From positions 6,262,001-6,326,000 of the forward strand of contig JAEUWY010000005.1 in the NCBI GenBank assembly GCA_022059125.1: a DNA stretch of 64,000 nucleotides, written 5' to 3'. The DNA comes from Corynespora cassiicola (lineage: Eukaryota; Ascomycota; Dothideomycetes; Pleosporales; Corynesporascaceae). Below, one piece after another: positions 22,011-33,411 of the stretch. Both the position numbers and the translations under genes were made by a program. The notes beneath the pieces are model-generated. The model was given only the letters and a program-made list of their open reading frames with translations. It was not told the DNA's origin and did no database searches. The first letter of the stretch is position 1, and each line of letters begins with the position of its first letter.

Positions 22011-24321
22011 ATGCCGTATCTTGAGAGACGAACGACGCGGATCACCGGCGTGAAAAGCAACGACCGCGAAGAGCCTCAGCGGCGACACAGTGCCATAGGT
22101 GGGACTGGCAAAGTGCCCCATGCCAAAAAGCCCAGGTCACGACCCCCTACAAGCTTGCGGGACAAGCTTGGCTTTCTGCATTCGCATCTGCCCCACTACT
22201 CCGGCCCCTACAGCGTAGGGTCGATGGACATCGAGGTTCCCGCGCAAAATCCACGGACGTTTTCAAACATCACTCGCAAGGGCCATCACCTGCTGCAGTT
22301 GGAGACTGTTCTTTTCACACTTTACTATCCAGCTGCACTCGGGGCTGGTGCAGGAAAAGATCCAGGCGGGAGAAGAAACTGGTCACGAGAGACATGGCTT
22401 CCACGACCGAGGGCCGAGCTTGCAAAAGGGTACGGAAAGTTTGGTGGGGTCCCGGCGCCTCTTGCTATTGCGTACTTCGGAGGTACAACGGGGCTCACAA
22501 AGCTACGCGCTTTCCGGAATTGCCCTCCCGCGACTCACTGGCCCCCCGAAGGGAACTCAAAGAAGAACGGGTACAAGATCAAGAACAAGATAGGATCTCC
22601 CCCAGCAGGCGGCCCGGATGAGCCCACGTTCCCGTTGCTGCTGTTCAGTCATGGTCTTGGAGGTACGCGAACAGCCTACAGTACCATGTGTGGAGAGTTT
22701 GCAAGCTATGGCTTCGTCGTCTGTGCGGTGGAGCATCGGGACGGCTCAGGTCCGCGCACCTTTGTGAACCATGCCAAAGAAGGAGAGGGCAGCATGGAGG
22801 AGCGTGAAAAGAAGGGCAAGGTAGACCACAGTGAAGAAGAGAAGCGTAATGGATATGATATAATCGTGAGTCAGTCCGAAAGATGGTACAGCCACAAGCC
22901 GCTAACAGAACAGGACTATATATTCCCCAAAGACAATCCCATGGACACGAGTCCTACCAATGAAAAGGGTGTAGACTCGGAGTTGCGCATGGCACAGATT
23001 GAGCAACGCTTGGCCGAATTAGGTATGTGGAGCGCAACGTCGTAGAGTGGTGGTTTGTGGGGCCTTGAGATCTAGCATTGCCCCCGGGGCCAAGCAAAAT
23101 CTTGGCAACCCTTTCTAACATTATCTTCTAGAGGAGGCACATTATGTGCTACGCGAGATATGCGAGGGAAGGGGAGAGGAAGTATCACGAAAGAACCTTC
23201 GTCAAAAAGGATACATCGGCGGAAGCTCCCGAGGCTTGATTGGGATCGATTGGAATGCTTGGAAGGGCCGGTTTCACGTCGATAAATACACGCTGGCCGG
23301 CCATTCTTTTGGGGCTGCAACCATTGTCGAAGCTTTGAGAAACACTGATCGATTCAAAAACGTGCAGGCCGGCATCATATATGACATATGGGGGTAGGCC
23401 AGAAATGAACAAATCTTATTGAACTTGACTTACACCACCCTAGGGCCCCCATCAAACCTCCAGCGGATGACCCTGAGCATCGAATACACCTCCCCCTCCT
23501 CGGCATCAATTCGGAGGCCTTCATGTATTGGCAGAAGAACTTCGACGCGGTAATGTCTTTGATGAATGAGGCTAAGGAACAAGGTGCACCAGCCTTCTTA
23601 TGCACTGTTAGGGGGTCCATCCATATATCCCAGTCGGATTTCTCGGTCCTTTTCAACCATGTGTGCTCTTTTTTTCTGAAGGCAACAGTGCATCCGCAAC
23701 GCGCCATAGATCTCAATATCAGGTCTGTCTCTGTCGGTCATTATTACCATCATCATGCTTACCCTCATGCACAGTGCCTCTTTGGAATTCTTGCGAGACG
23801 TGACTGACGGAGCCGGCAAGTCCATCATTCAACGGTGTATGACGGATGAAGAGCTACTAAGAGCCACGTTGCTCGAGCAAGTTCCCGATGAGCACAAGCC
23901 TGATAACGAGTGGATCGCGGCGCGGCTCAAAGTGCCCCACGAATTCCGCACAAGGGTGGCGGCCACCGTGCAGAGGAAGATCAAACGGCAGAGGGCGCAT
24001 GGATTCTACGACACGGGAAATGAAGTGTGGATGCACTTTGCGCCAGAAGAGAATGAGCTACTGAGCTGGCGTGTAAGAAACAGATGCACAGACAAGGAGG
24101 AAAACGATGTGAGAAGGGAAGAAACCGCCAAGCTTACCGATGGTGAGGACTTATCTGCGGGTCTTAGCAGTGCTGCTGCCTCAGTTCTCAGCCCCGTCGA
24201 TGGGCAGCAGGCCAGAAGCACCGAAACTACACAGACCCAAGATAACTGGCTGGGCTGCCCACCCGCCTTGCGGAGCAGCAGCAGCAGCAGCAGGAATGCC
24301 GGCGACAGCGATGCGCTATGA
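22011..24321 (+). CDS. Platelet-activating-factor acetylhydrolase-like (PAF-AH II) lipase, 683 aa
   Basis: Five exons: 22011-22865, 22914-23022, 23132-23393, 23444-23722, 23775-24321; the joins give 684 codons. An alpha/beta hydrolase: oxyanion strand and loop FPLLLFSHGLGGTRTAYS, nucleophile elbow AGHSFGAAT (Ser near residue 380), Asp in IIYDIWG (near 406) and His in GSIHISQSDF (near 469), the order seen in secreted and intracellular PAF acetylhydrolases. These cleave short or oxidised acyl chains from phospholipids. The N-terminus is basic with no clear signal peptide, suggesting an intracellular enzyme. The C-terminal tail is Ser-rich. The 48-base second intron is a multiple of three and could be overlooked, but GTGAGT, GCTAAC and ACAG are all present. 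Confidence 0.87.
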
Positions 24322-25160
24322 ATGTGGAGGCATTTGGATCTCGTGCACTACCTAGGCATATTTGTGATGGGATGCAGGGCCACAGAAACACCACTTTAAG
24401 CCCAATTTAGAAAGCCAACCACGCAACATGGAGTTCCCCCACGCAAGTGATCCGATGCCGATTCAGCATGTCGGAGGTGGACATGCTGGAGGCTTGCTAA
24501 AACCTCCGACTCAGTGATATGACAGCCCACGTGATACGGGCCGAAAAGCGTTTAGCCTCAAGCCTCGGCATCAACGGGCGTGTTCACTAATCGTAAAAAG
24601 CCGCTGATGCCATGTCCTCCCAACGCTGACGGTTGTGCAACTGCTCCCTCGGCCCAACCGCAACACCGCCTGCGAGCTTTGGTAATCACAGTCACCGCCG
24701 CCTTAATAGACCTGGGGACCCATGGAAAGCAGCGCGAGACAGCGGTTCTTTAAGAGCACGCCGCTTCAAGGTCCCACGGACATCTTGGCGTGCAAGCATC
24801 ATTGCACCGGTTCCACGCTTATGAATCCGGGGCTAACCTTGTTGCGCTCCCGGTCCAGCTGCGGGAACGAGGGGCCTGGAGCATGTGTAGCGGGCCCCTG
24901 CGAGCCTCCGCAGCCCAGAAGGTTGCTTTTTCAGTGCTGGACGCGCCACCTCCTCGCACTGTTCCGCCCGCGTACTGCTTTTCCCACCGTGTGCCGGATC
25001 TTTCGTTTGTTTTCAGGGTCTCTTTTCTCCGTGTCTTGACTTCTGAAGGTGAACAATACTCATCCCGAGGTACCGACAGCTGGGAGACCGGACAATCCGA
25101 CGATCTGGGACAAGTATTGCGGGCTGAGCTCACGGGACGCTTGGATAAAGGGGGACCGCC
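24322..25160. other. Intergenic, promoter of bZIP gene
   Basis: No gene is recognised; overlapping frames at 24633-25164 show no domain. The long leader-like stretch before the bZIP start is pyrimidine-rich around 24950-25050. Confidence 0.45.
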
Positions 25161-27395
25161 ATGACAAGCTCGGAGAGCGACGGGCAGACACGCCCCAAGA
25201 AGCGCTCGAGAACGAACACGAGTGGTGATGATGGCGGCAGTAAGAAGGCTAGAGGTCGTCCCCGAGTGGATACGCAAGATGCGACGGCTCAAGACGTGAG
25301 TAATCCCCACTCGTACCCCAGATCTGCCAATACGGATATTGAGGTTGTTCGTCTTGCCCGTGGCCGGTCCACTTTTTGACGCGAGACATGTCAACATCTA
25401 CCCGAAGATCGTGGCGTGGACTAGCAATGTTGTCGATACTAATCCGTGACTACAGCGTCGCCGAACCCAGATCAGGCTCGCTCAGCGGGCATATCGCCAG
25501 CGCAAAGAGACCACCATCTCGTCTCTCAAAAAGCGGAATGCCCAACTGCAAGGCATCATCGACCAGATGAACAAGAGCTTCTTGCGCTTCCACGACTCGG
25601 CCATCCAATCCGGCCTTCTTCAGCTCAATTCCTCTCTGGCCCAAGACATGAAGAATGTGACCGAAACATTTGTTGCCCTTGCCAAAACAGCCTCGGAGGG
25701 GGACATCGATGGCGAAGAAGATGCTGTCGATGCGCCCATGGACCACGCTGCCGAGATGCACAACGCTTCAGTGTCCGCGAGAGAAAACAAGCAGGATGCC
25801 CAACCCGAGAATCATGTATTACCCCAAGCAGCCTCGACCGATATAGGATGGGGGTATACAATGAACAGCAGTGAAGCATCATCGAGTGCCAACACCTATC
25901 CCGATATTCTCCAAGCGAGTACTTTTCTTCCGGCCATTCCGAGTACGCGGCATGAATCAGATACAGCGTCTAGTCTCATACGCAGACAGCATCTGCCTGT
26001 GAGCGAAGTGTTGAATTTATCAAGGACAGCAACACATACCAACGTCAACAGCCACCAATTACCATTTGGACTCGTCGAGGTTCTTGGGCGTGAACCAAAC
26101 CCATTCACCTTTGGCCATGCGGAGCACAGCGTATTCAATGTCAATATACCCTCTCCCAAAACGCATCCTGTTCAGAATAGACTACCGTCGCCCCCTCTTA
26201 TGCCCAACCCTTCTGGTATTCCATCTCTTTCTACCCAAACCATAAAGTCACCATGGACCTATAGTTACGATGAAACGACCTTTGCCCGGCGGCTCAACCG
26301 TGCTGGTCTTGAAGCCGGGTTCCGCCTACTGAACAACGCAGCCATACGGCCGGCTGCTCTTAACCACGTATTCAAGCTCTCCCTTCCATATATGACGCTC
26401 GACCAACTTCGCGAGCGCTTCAGGATGCTGCTGTCAAGAGGGGTAAACGAAGACTTGGACTGCTGGGAGACCCCGTTTATTCACCTTGGAGGCGCCGGCA
26501 CCCATTACCCCAGAAAAGATGCCCAGGGACATTACACACCCATCCCCAACTCTTGGACTGTTCGAAGCATAGGGCCGCTTTCGGCGAGGATGATACGCGC
26601 CGAAAATTCAGACGACCCGAGCCTGAGTCATGATCTGAACTTGGATCTCACAGGCTTTGAAGGTGAATGGCTTGATTCTCATGATGTACAAGGCTACCTG
26701 GAGGAGACGAAAGGATGTATCATCGACCCCAGAGATTCCTTTGCCGAGGTTTTGGTCGAGGTCGAGGACGAGTTACCAACTGAAGAGCCTCCAACCGTGA
26801 GCTCTCTTCTCTACCCAAACAAGCCCGTGGACTTTGGCTACTCCGCACAACGTCAGCGAAGCTCTCCCTTACCAAGTGGTTCGTCCACGACGCTCTCAAC
26901 ATCACATCAATCAACGCCCGGGCATGGTTCCTCGGCCGTCAGCTCACTGTTTGCCTCGGATTCTTCTTTTAGCTTTCAGATACCCAACAACCCCAATTTC
27001 CCGTCGGATTTCTCCAAATTCTCTGCCATGGACCCCCTCGCTACCTTTGAGCAACCCTTGGGGCTGGACCTCGCCCCCGCATTTGAGAACAGCTTTGTTG
27101 CGCAAGTCCACTCTTCTAATTTTGGGCCAGGCGTGGATTCGGGTAGCTTGGGTCTCGACCTCATCGGAGGAGCCGATGAGCCGCTGCCAATTGTCAAGCA
27201 AAAGGCCAAGAAGCCTGCACTTGTAGACATTACGAGGCTTGTTGATGGTAAGTTGAAAACCTCGTAGTACAAGCACAAGTGGCTAACCAGTTGGCAGAAA
27301 TCATCAAACACTGTGTTTGCTTGGGTCGCGCACCTGGTTTCCGGCGGAAAGACGTGGACAAGGCGTTCAAGGCAAGCCTCGTTTCGGCTTATTAG
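25161..27395 (+). CDS. bZIP transcription factor, 674 aa
   Basis: Three exons: 25161-25295, 25456-27247, 27298-27395; joins keep phase. The first intron (GTGAGT to ACAG, 160 bases) sits immediately before the basic region. Exon 1 gives a basic, AT-hook-like KKARGRPRVD, and exon 2 opens with RRRTQIRLAQRAYRQRKETT, the fungal bZIP basic region, followed by a short leucine-zipper-like helix (ISSLKKRNAQLQGIIDQM). The last exon is ordered and ends with HCVCLGRAPGFRRKDVD, a conserved-looking Cys-containing tail. No named subfamily is assigned; the basic region differs from the Yap1 type. It acts in the nucleus as a dimer. Target genes cannot be told from sequence. Confidence 0.88.
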
Positions 27396-28405
27396 GCCGG
27401 CTTCACTGTTGCATGATGTTTCACGGTCGCGCAAACCCCTCTCTCCCTTTGTGGATGGCCTCTATATGGTGGTTTTAGCCTTGCATGGAGAGGCAGTTAA
27501 AAGGACAATTTAGCGTTTATTGATTTGCAAAAGGTGGGCTCAGGCACATGGCCCCATCTGAAAGTGGGCTGGACGTGAGCTTGAACTTCAGCTAGCCATA
27601 TAATAGATCAACAGCACGTATCGTGCATCCAGCGGCATCACAGTTCTCGGCTTCTTGTGCGTGTCTTTGCAAAGACTGATCATGTGGAACAAAGGCGGCG
27701 TGTCCTCAATCGGGACTGCACTGCACAATGAGGGAAATGTCCCTCGGCCCCGGCGCAGCATTCGAGATTCATGCCAGATGCGCCTTTTTCTTGTTCATGT
27801 CGACGGCGGCGGAGCGGTGAGGTTCAAGTGGACTCCAGCTAGGATGCCGGCCGCACATGCGAGTGGGTCGTATCACGGCGACCGGGATGTAGCAGCAGGA
27901 CAGGTAGACAGCAGCACACGACCGACCACGCCCGCTCAGCAAAAGCGAGCAGCTTCGCGCGCATTCACCTTCACATCAATTGTTGCTTGTCGCAGCGCTG
28001 CGCGCAGGCGAGGCACCGTTTGTCAGCTAGAGCGCCAAGCCACGCTAGCCGAGCCATGATACTGCGCATCTTCTGGCTTGCCGGCTCCGAGCATCTACCA
28101 CTCCCACCGCAGACCGCCCTCCCCCAGACCGGGTACCCCCAAACGTCGCACAAACATACCCGTCTGCTCCGCGCACTCTCCATAGTCAATACGCTCGCGC
28201 GCACGAGGCCTCTGAAGCGCTCGCCGCAGCTTTCACAAGCCCGTAGCCCCAAGCGCTGACCGCCCGGCTTCTTGAGCCTCAACCGCCCAACCGCACCTCT
28301 CCATTGCCGAACACGCTCCCACCGCAACCCACTGCGCCCACCCCCGTGCCTTCGCTGCGACTCTCGACCCACGCTCTTTGAACCCCAAGACAGCGCGCCT
28401 TCACC
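27396..28405. other. Intergenic, promoter of TOA1
   Basis: No supported gene. Frames at 27655-28372 on both strands are composition-driven. The last 120 bases before 28406 are C-rich and purine-poor, as in many fungal promoters and leaders. Confidence 0.45.
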
Positions 28406-29409
28406 ATGTCGAACCAGGTCGTAGTAAGTTCACCCCAGAGCGCTCGCGCAGCGCAGTGCAGCTTGCGTGGTGCGGTGCAGGCAGCAGGCTAACCTCGACC
28501 AGGGCAACGTCTACCAGCAAATCATCGACAAGGTGATTGCGGCCTCGCAGAACGACTTCGAAGAGTTCGGAGTGGATGCGGGGACGCTCGAGGAGTTGAA
28601 GCAGGTATGTGGCAACCGGCAGCCGGCCGACCGGCCGGTGTTCCTTTCGTCTTTCATTGTCGCAGCGCTGCCCTCAGCCCGGTTTCCTTTGTCGCACGCC
28701 CTGCCTTGTCATTATTTCTTGCATTGTCGCGTCTTTTGTCGTCGCAACGTCGCCTGTTCGTCAGTCGCGCGCAGCGGCAGCCTGGCGCTGGGTGGGTGTT
28801 GGGGCTGGCCGAAAGCGGGGCTGAGTTGCCGGTCGGTCTCGCAAAGGTCGGGGGCGCCCTCAGTATTTGGGTCACTTTTTATAGCCCCTGCCCACCTCCG
28901 CGCCCCCGCCAAGCCAAGCGCATCTTTCCTCTGTTGGGTATAGCCTGGTCAGGTGACGCTGGCTGCCTCCAGTTTTCTCTTCTTGCTACCCCCTCCCCAT
29001 TGTTTCACGAGACCATCATTTGTAAACCTGTGCTAATTCTGCCGCTCAGGGATGGCAAGATAAGCTGTCCGCTCTCAAGGTGGCGTCGTTCCCGTGGGAC
29101 CCGCAGCCTGAGCCCCCGCGTCAGCCGCCTACGGTGCCTTCGAATGTCAAGAGTGAGCCCGAAGCCCTGCCACCGGCGTCGGCGCCTGAGCACGTCAACT
29201 TCCCCAATGTCCATGTCAAGAGGGAGGACGGCTATCAGCCTCCCATGCCAAACTACCCTGCTCAGGTTCCGGTTAATGGCTACTCCGGCGGCGGATTCAA
29301 TGGAAATCTTGCCGAGCAACGCGCTCAGGCTCTGGTTGCTCAGCGCATGCAAGCTCAGAACCTTCCCCACATGCAGCATCACGGTGGACAGGTTCCGATG
29401 AATCAGCAG

Positions 29410-29441
<32 letters not shown>

Positions 29442-30164
29442 ACAACAGCAACATCAACATCAACAGCAGCAGCAACAGCAGCAACAGCAGCAACAGCATC
29501 AGCAGCGTATGCTGGCTGCTCAAGCTCAGGCTCAAGCCCAGGCCCAGGCTCAGGCTCAGGCTCAACGCCCCCCTCAACAGATGCAGCAGCGCCCCCAGCC
29601 TGGTCACGTTTACAATGCCCAAACCGATGGTTCGGGCGACGCACTAGCCGACTGGGAGGCCTTCAAAGCTGCTCGTGCCGCTCGATCTGATGAGGAGCGC
29701 ATCGCCGCCGACCAGTTCATGCGCGCTCAGGTCGACGCCATGGCAAGCCGCATGGACAGTGGCCTCATGATGCCTCTCGATCAGATGCCCCAGGGCAAGA
29801 AGCGCAAAGCTGCCGTGCGTGTGCTCCAAGCTGAGGCAGCTGGCTCCTCGGTTCATGGTCCTGCGCGCTTTGATGGTGAAGATGAGAAGCCGGTCGCCAG
29901 CGACGAGGAGATCAACTCAGATCTTGACGACTCCGAAGACGAGTTGGCCAACGGCGATGACGACGACGATGACACGATGGACTATATGCTCTGCACATAT
30001 GACAAGGTCCAGCGCGTCAAGAATAAGTGGAAGTGTACTCTTAAGGATGGTATCTTGACCACGAACAAGAAGGAGTAAGTCTTACCGTGCAGATCGTGTA
30101 TCAGCAACTACTGACGAGAAATAGATATCTTTTCCACAAAGCAAACGGTGAATTTGAATGGTGA
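28406..30164 (+). CDS. toa1: TFIIA large subunit (Toa1), 394 aa
   Basis: Four exons: 28406-28423 (18 bases), 28503-28604, 29050-30074, 30125-30164; the sum is 395 codons. TFIIA stabilises TBP on the TATA box. The N-terminal four-helix-bundle part reads GNVYQQIIDKVI and FEEFGVDAGTLEELKQGWQDKL, as in yeast Toa1. The centre is a long Gln/His tract, about residues 159-192, then an Ala-Gln repeat. An acidic block (DDDDDDTMDYML) leads into the C-terminal beta-barrel half: CTYDKVQRVKNKWKCTLKDG, and the last exon supplies YLFHKANGEFEW, the usual end. The 445-base second intron is long for this genome. Nuclear general transcription factor. Confidence 0.95.
29404..29568 (+). repeat. Coding CAG/CAA repeat (polyGln) and Gln-Ala repeat in TOA1
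   Basis: Positions 29404-29505 are almost pure CAG/CAA with a few CAT codons, giving about 30 Gln with His interruptions. Positions 29521-29568 follow as a (CA[AG]GC[TC])n array coding Gln-Ala pairs. It links the two structured halves of TFIIA, a region known to be variable in length in the family. Mixed CAG/CAA use should slow expansion. Confidence 0.9.
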
Positions 30165-31471
30165 GACGCACATGTATGACATGTTGCTTATGAAACCAGG
30201 TGAATTCATCTGGATCTAAGCGGCCGTACCCTGCGTCCGACCTCTTCATTTACCTGTTTCCTGTCTCACGGTCCTCACGATTGTACCATAAACGAGTTTT
30301 TTTTTTCCCGTGCCCTCTATTGGGGCCTTTTGCACGCCCGACTGCCTTGATCCGATCATAGCCTGGACGCTCGATGCAATCGATGATCGATTTGGATAAC
30401 CGCATTCTCGATGGTTGCGAGCATCAGGGCTGAGGTTGGACTGTAACTTGGCACCCGATTTCTGTCCTCTAACGTTTACATGCAGCTACTACAAAATCCG
30501 GGGCATCACGGGCATCATCATCTCAGGCTTCTCTTTCTTATCCCAAACGTGGCTAATTTCCTTTCATTGTCAGGGCTCCTACACTACCCATGAAGGATGG
30601 CTTAATTATCTTGTCGTCTTCCCTCCCCTTTTCTCCTTTTGGCGTTGGCACAGGTCTATCTCTCTTCTCATTCCTGTTTTCTACGCGGGGCCCGTTCTCC
30701 CCAAATCCACTAGCTTGGGGTTGAGGTGAAAGATGTGATTGTCAATCGCGGCGGGCAGGCAGTTCACAAATTGGCTATGATTGTTTTCCTTTTTTCTCTT
30801 TTCCTACCCGACCCTTCCCCTTATGCTCCAGTCCCGAAGGATTCAAAAAGTCCTTGGCGGGAGGTTGGGGTGCATGCAAGGCATCTTTACATTATTGCGA
30901 CGGATGCGAGTGGATATTGGTGGTGAGCGGGGGTATGGAAAGGGAGGCGACGAAACCAGAACAGTTCGGGTTGTCTCGTCTGAACACTTTTCTCCCTCCC
31001 TCCCTCGACCCACACCGATTTGCAGAGCATGTGTCAGCCAATCTGTTCATCAAGCCATTCATCTTTATTCTACAGCTGGCTCTGCAGCTGCAGTTGTCGC
31101 CGGACAAGAGACGCGCGCTGGGATCGGCAGACGGGAATGGAGCGGGTTTGGCAATGCTATGCTTTGCTATGCGATTCTAGATGGAATGTACGTTACTGCG
31201 CTAGTGTGTGTGGGTGTTTATTCCTCCTTTGTGGGCAGGTGGGTGCGTGGATGCAACAAATGGACAGACGGGGTCAAGGTCAAACAAAACAAGCCTGGGC
31301 CCTCTTATGCACCAGATACAAATCGGCGGGGCTGGCTGCCAAAGCGGCCGCGCAAAGAAAGAAACAATAGAAATCGGCGTTGCTGAACAAAAAAAAAGGG
31401 ATCCGTGATTCTCCAGTTGAAATGTGATTACATACATGGCTATACGTATCCCACCTATCTGACTCCCATCC
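30165..31471. other. Intergenic between convergent TOA1 and RAD1
   Basis: No gene is recognised in 1.3 kb. Short frames at 30415-31551 lack domains. T-rich stretches (30297-30310) and an A-run near 31389 may lie near 3' ends of the two converging genes. Confidence 0.45.
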
Positions 31472-32610
31472 TCAGTCATCCTCAGTATCACTCCCTTCGA
31501 CAGTCCCAACCCCAAGCATCGTCTCATCCACTCCCCCCTCCCCCTCTTCATCCTCCTCGACTAGCGGCACGAACCTAAAATCTACAAAACTCACCTTGCC
31601 AGCCTCGACCTCGATCATGAACTGCAAGCTCAGCACACCCTGCGTGTCGGCGCGTATGCTGACCTTTGTCGCAACGCTCATGGCACGCGCCGCCTTTTGC
31701 ACGAGGCTGAACTTGTAAGACGAGCGCAGGACGCCATCCGGGTCGGAGAGTAGGAAAGTTTCGAGGAGGGAGGGCGTCGGTGCGGGGCCGTCGGTGGGGG
31801 GAGGCGCACGCGTCGCGGGGGTGGTGGTGGCGGTATTGTTGAACTCGACGCGTGCGGAGCCCAAGTCGCCAGACGAGGAGAGAGCAAAGTAAGGTTTTCC
31901 GCGCGTCTCGCGGGCCACGAGGGTGAGGCGCTCGGGGGACGTGGATGCGAGCTCGGTGATGGCGTCGAAGAGCCAGGTGCCGCGCATTATGGTCTTGAAC
32001 GCGACGCTTTGGCGATCAAAGGGGATGTCGTCTACAAAGGCAGGCTCGTACGTGGTGAGGTTGCAGGTGGTTCGGATCGAAGCCTCGGTCATGATAATAG
32101 AGAGGGGCGCGCCAAGGTAGTCGTACGAGATGCGGCACATGTTGTTCATGCCGAGTATGTTGTTGGAGAAGGCTGTACTGGTTGGGTTCTCGCGCGCCCA
32201 TGGCGGCTTTGAGGTGTTTGGATCGGTCAGGCCAAATATCTGAAGCGTCTCGAGAAGGGCAGGCAGGGAGACTTGGAACGTCGGGGTGGTGGTGACGTCC
32301 TCGTCGTCATTTTCGTCGTCGGAGTTTTGCGAAGAAGATTGGGGTGGCGCGAGAAAGTTGTAGGTCGTGAAGAGGGACTTGTCGAGGAAAGCGGAGCCTG
32401 TGGACTTGTGAGTGCGAGGCTTACAACGACAATGTAACCTGGAAAAGTACCTTCCATGGCGCTGGCTTCATCGACGGAGAATTTGATGCCCTCGTCGTCA
32501 ATTTGGACGTGGGCCTTTTCAGCGAAATTGATGCAGCGGAGGAGCTGGTAGAGCTGGCGGGCGGAGCTGGACACGGCCGTAAGGATGGATCGCCCTTCTT
32601 CTTCGTCCAT
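31472..32610 (-). CDS. rad1: DNA damage checkpoint clamp subunit Rad1 (9-1-1 complex), 361 aa
   Basis: Two exons: 32451-32610 and 31472-32397, with a 53-base intron (GTACTT to ACAG). Homologue of fission yeast Rad1, budding yeast Rad17 and Ustilago Rec1. It forms a PCNA-like ring with Rad9 and Hus1 that is loaded at damaged DNA and activates ATR/Mec1. Marks: ARQLYQLLRCINFAEKAHVQIDDEGIKFSVD near the start (about residues 17-47), FLDKSLFTTYNF after the splice, CRISYDYLGAPLSIIM in the linker to the second domain, and LQFMIEVEAGKVSFVDFRFVPL before an acidic tail ending TEDD. The length is normal. Nuclear. Confidence 0.92.
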
Positions 32611-32789
32611 GGCGTATGCTATATGATGAGTACTGTGAAGTGTGGGGTGCGGAACGCTTCAGGGGATATCAAGTGGCGCGCGGAAGCAGGTGGGGTGAAG
32701 ACGGAATGGTATCGCGGTGGTCTTGAACTTTTATTTCATTCCCAGTAGACTACAGTATGCCCGAACGCCGTGGTAATTGGGTAAGGAAA

Positions 32790-33182
32790 CTAGACGTAGA
32801 CTCCGGCCGCGCAAATCATGTAGACGGCGCCAAATCTATCACATCGTCAGCAGAACCCCCCAAATTGCTGCATTGCGCGTCCACGTACCCGAATGCTATC
32901 GAGGCCGGAACTCCAAGGATCGACAGGTTGACAAAGGAACGGTCTGGCGTGCAATTAGTATCGTGAGCGCATTCGGTCCATGGTCGCGCATACTGAGGCC
33001 GAAGATTGTGGCAAGGAGGAAAGCTGTGGTGGTTAGCGGAGCTCGTGCAGCGGCGCTGCTTGCGGCTACGTACAGAGCACCAGCAGGGCGAAGCCGACGG
33101 TGAACTGGGAGTCCTTGGAGACGGGAGGGTAGTATGGCGAGGCAGAGGCAGCCTCCCAGACGTCAAGGAGTGGCGACGACAT
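32790..33182 (-). CDS. ost5: Oligosaccharyltransferase subunit Ost5, 79 aa
   Basis: Four exons: 33074-33182, 32994-33023 (30 bases), 32889-32943 (55), 32790-32835 (46). The protein starts MSSPLLDVWEAASASPYYPP, has a first membrane helix (FTVGFALLVLSFLLATIFGL), a loop LNRSFVNLS and a second helix (ILGVPASIAFGFGAVYMICA), ending AGVYV, as in budding yeast Ost5, which also ends GVYV. Size and two-helix layout match. Ost5 is a small ER-membrane subunit that stabilises the Ost1 subcomplex in N-glycosylation. All four joins keep frame and every intron has GT-AG ends. It is too fragmented to show as an open frame. Confidence 0.9.
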
Positions 33183-33411
33183 GAATATCGGATTGCAATT
33201 GGGGCGCGCGTGGTCGGGTGCTCAGAGCTGCTGTGAAGTTGCTTGGTGTCCTCTACCGGGGGAGCTGCCCCCAGGGTCTTGGCGGCGATTGGCCTTGTTG
33301 GACGGTCCGGGGCGCGCCTTCCGAACGTCGCCCTCAACACCATCGGGGCTCGTGAACATTGCAGGCGCGATCCACGCAGCAGCACCGCACGGCAACACCA
33401 CCACTACCACC
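33183..33411. promoter_or_regulatory. Bidirectional promoter region, OST5 / GCN5
   Basis: Only 229 bases separate the start codons of OST5 (-) and GCN5 (+). Both promoters and leaders must lie here or overlap the neighbouring genes. No TATA box is seen. The right end carries a CACCACCACTACCACC leader just before the GCN5 ATG. Confidence 0.55.
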
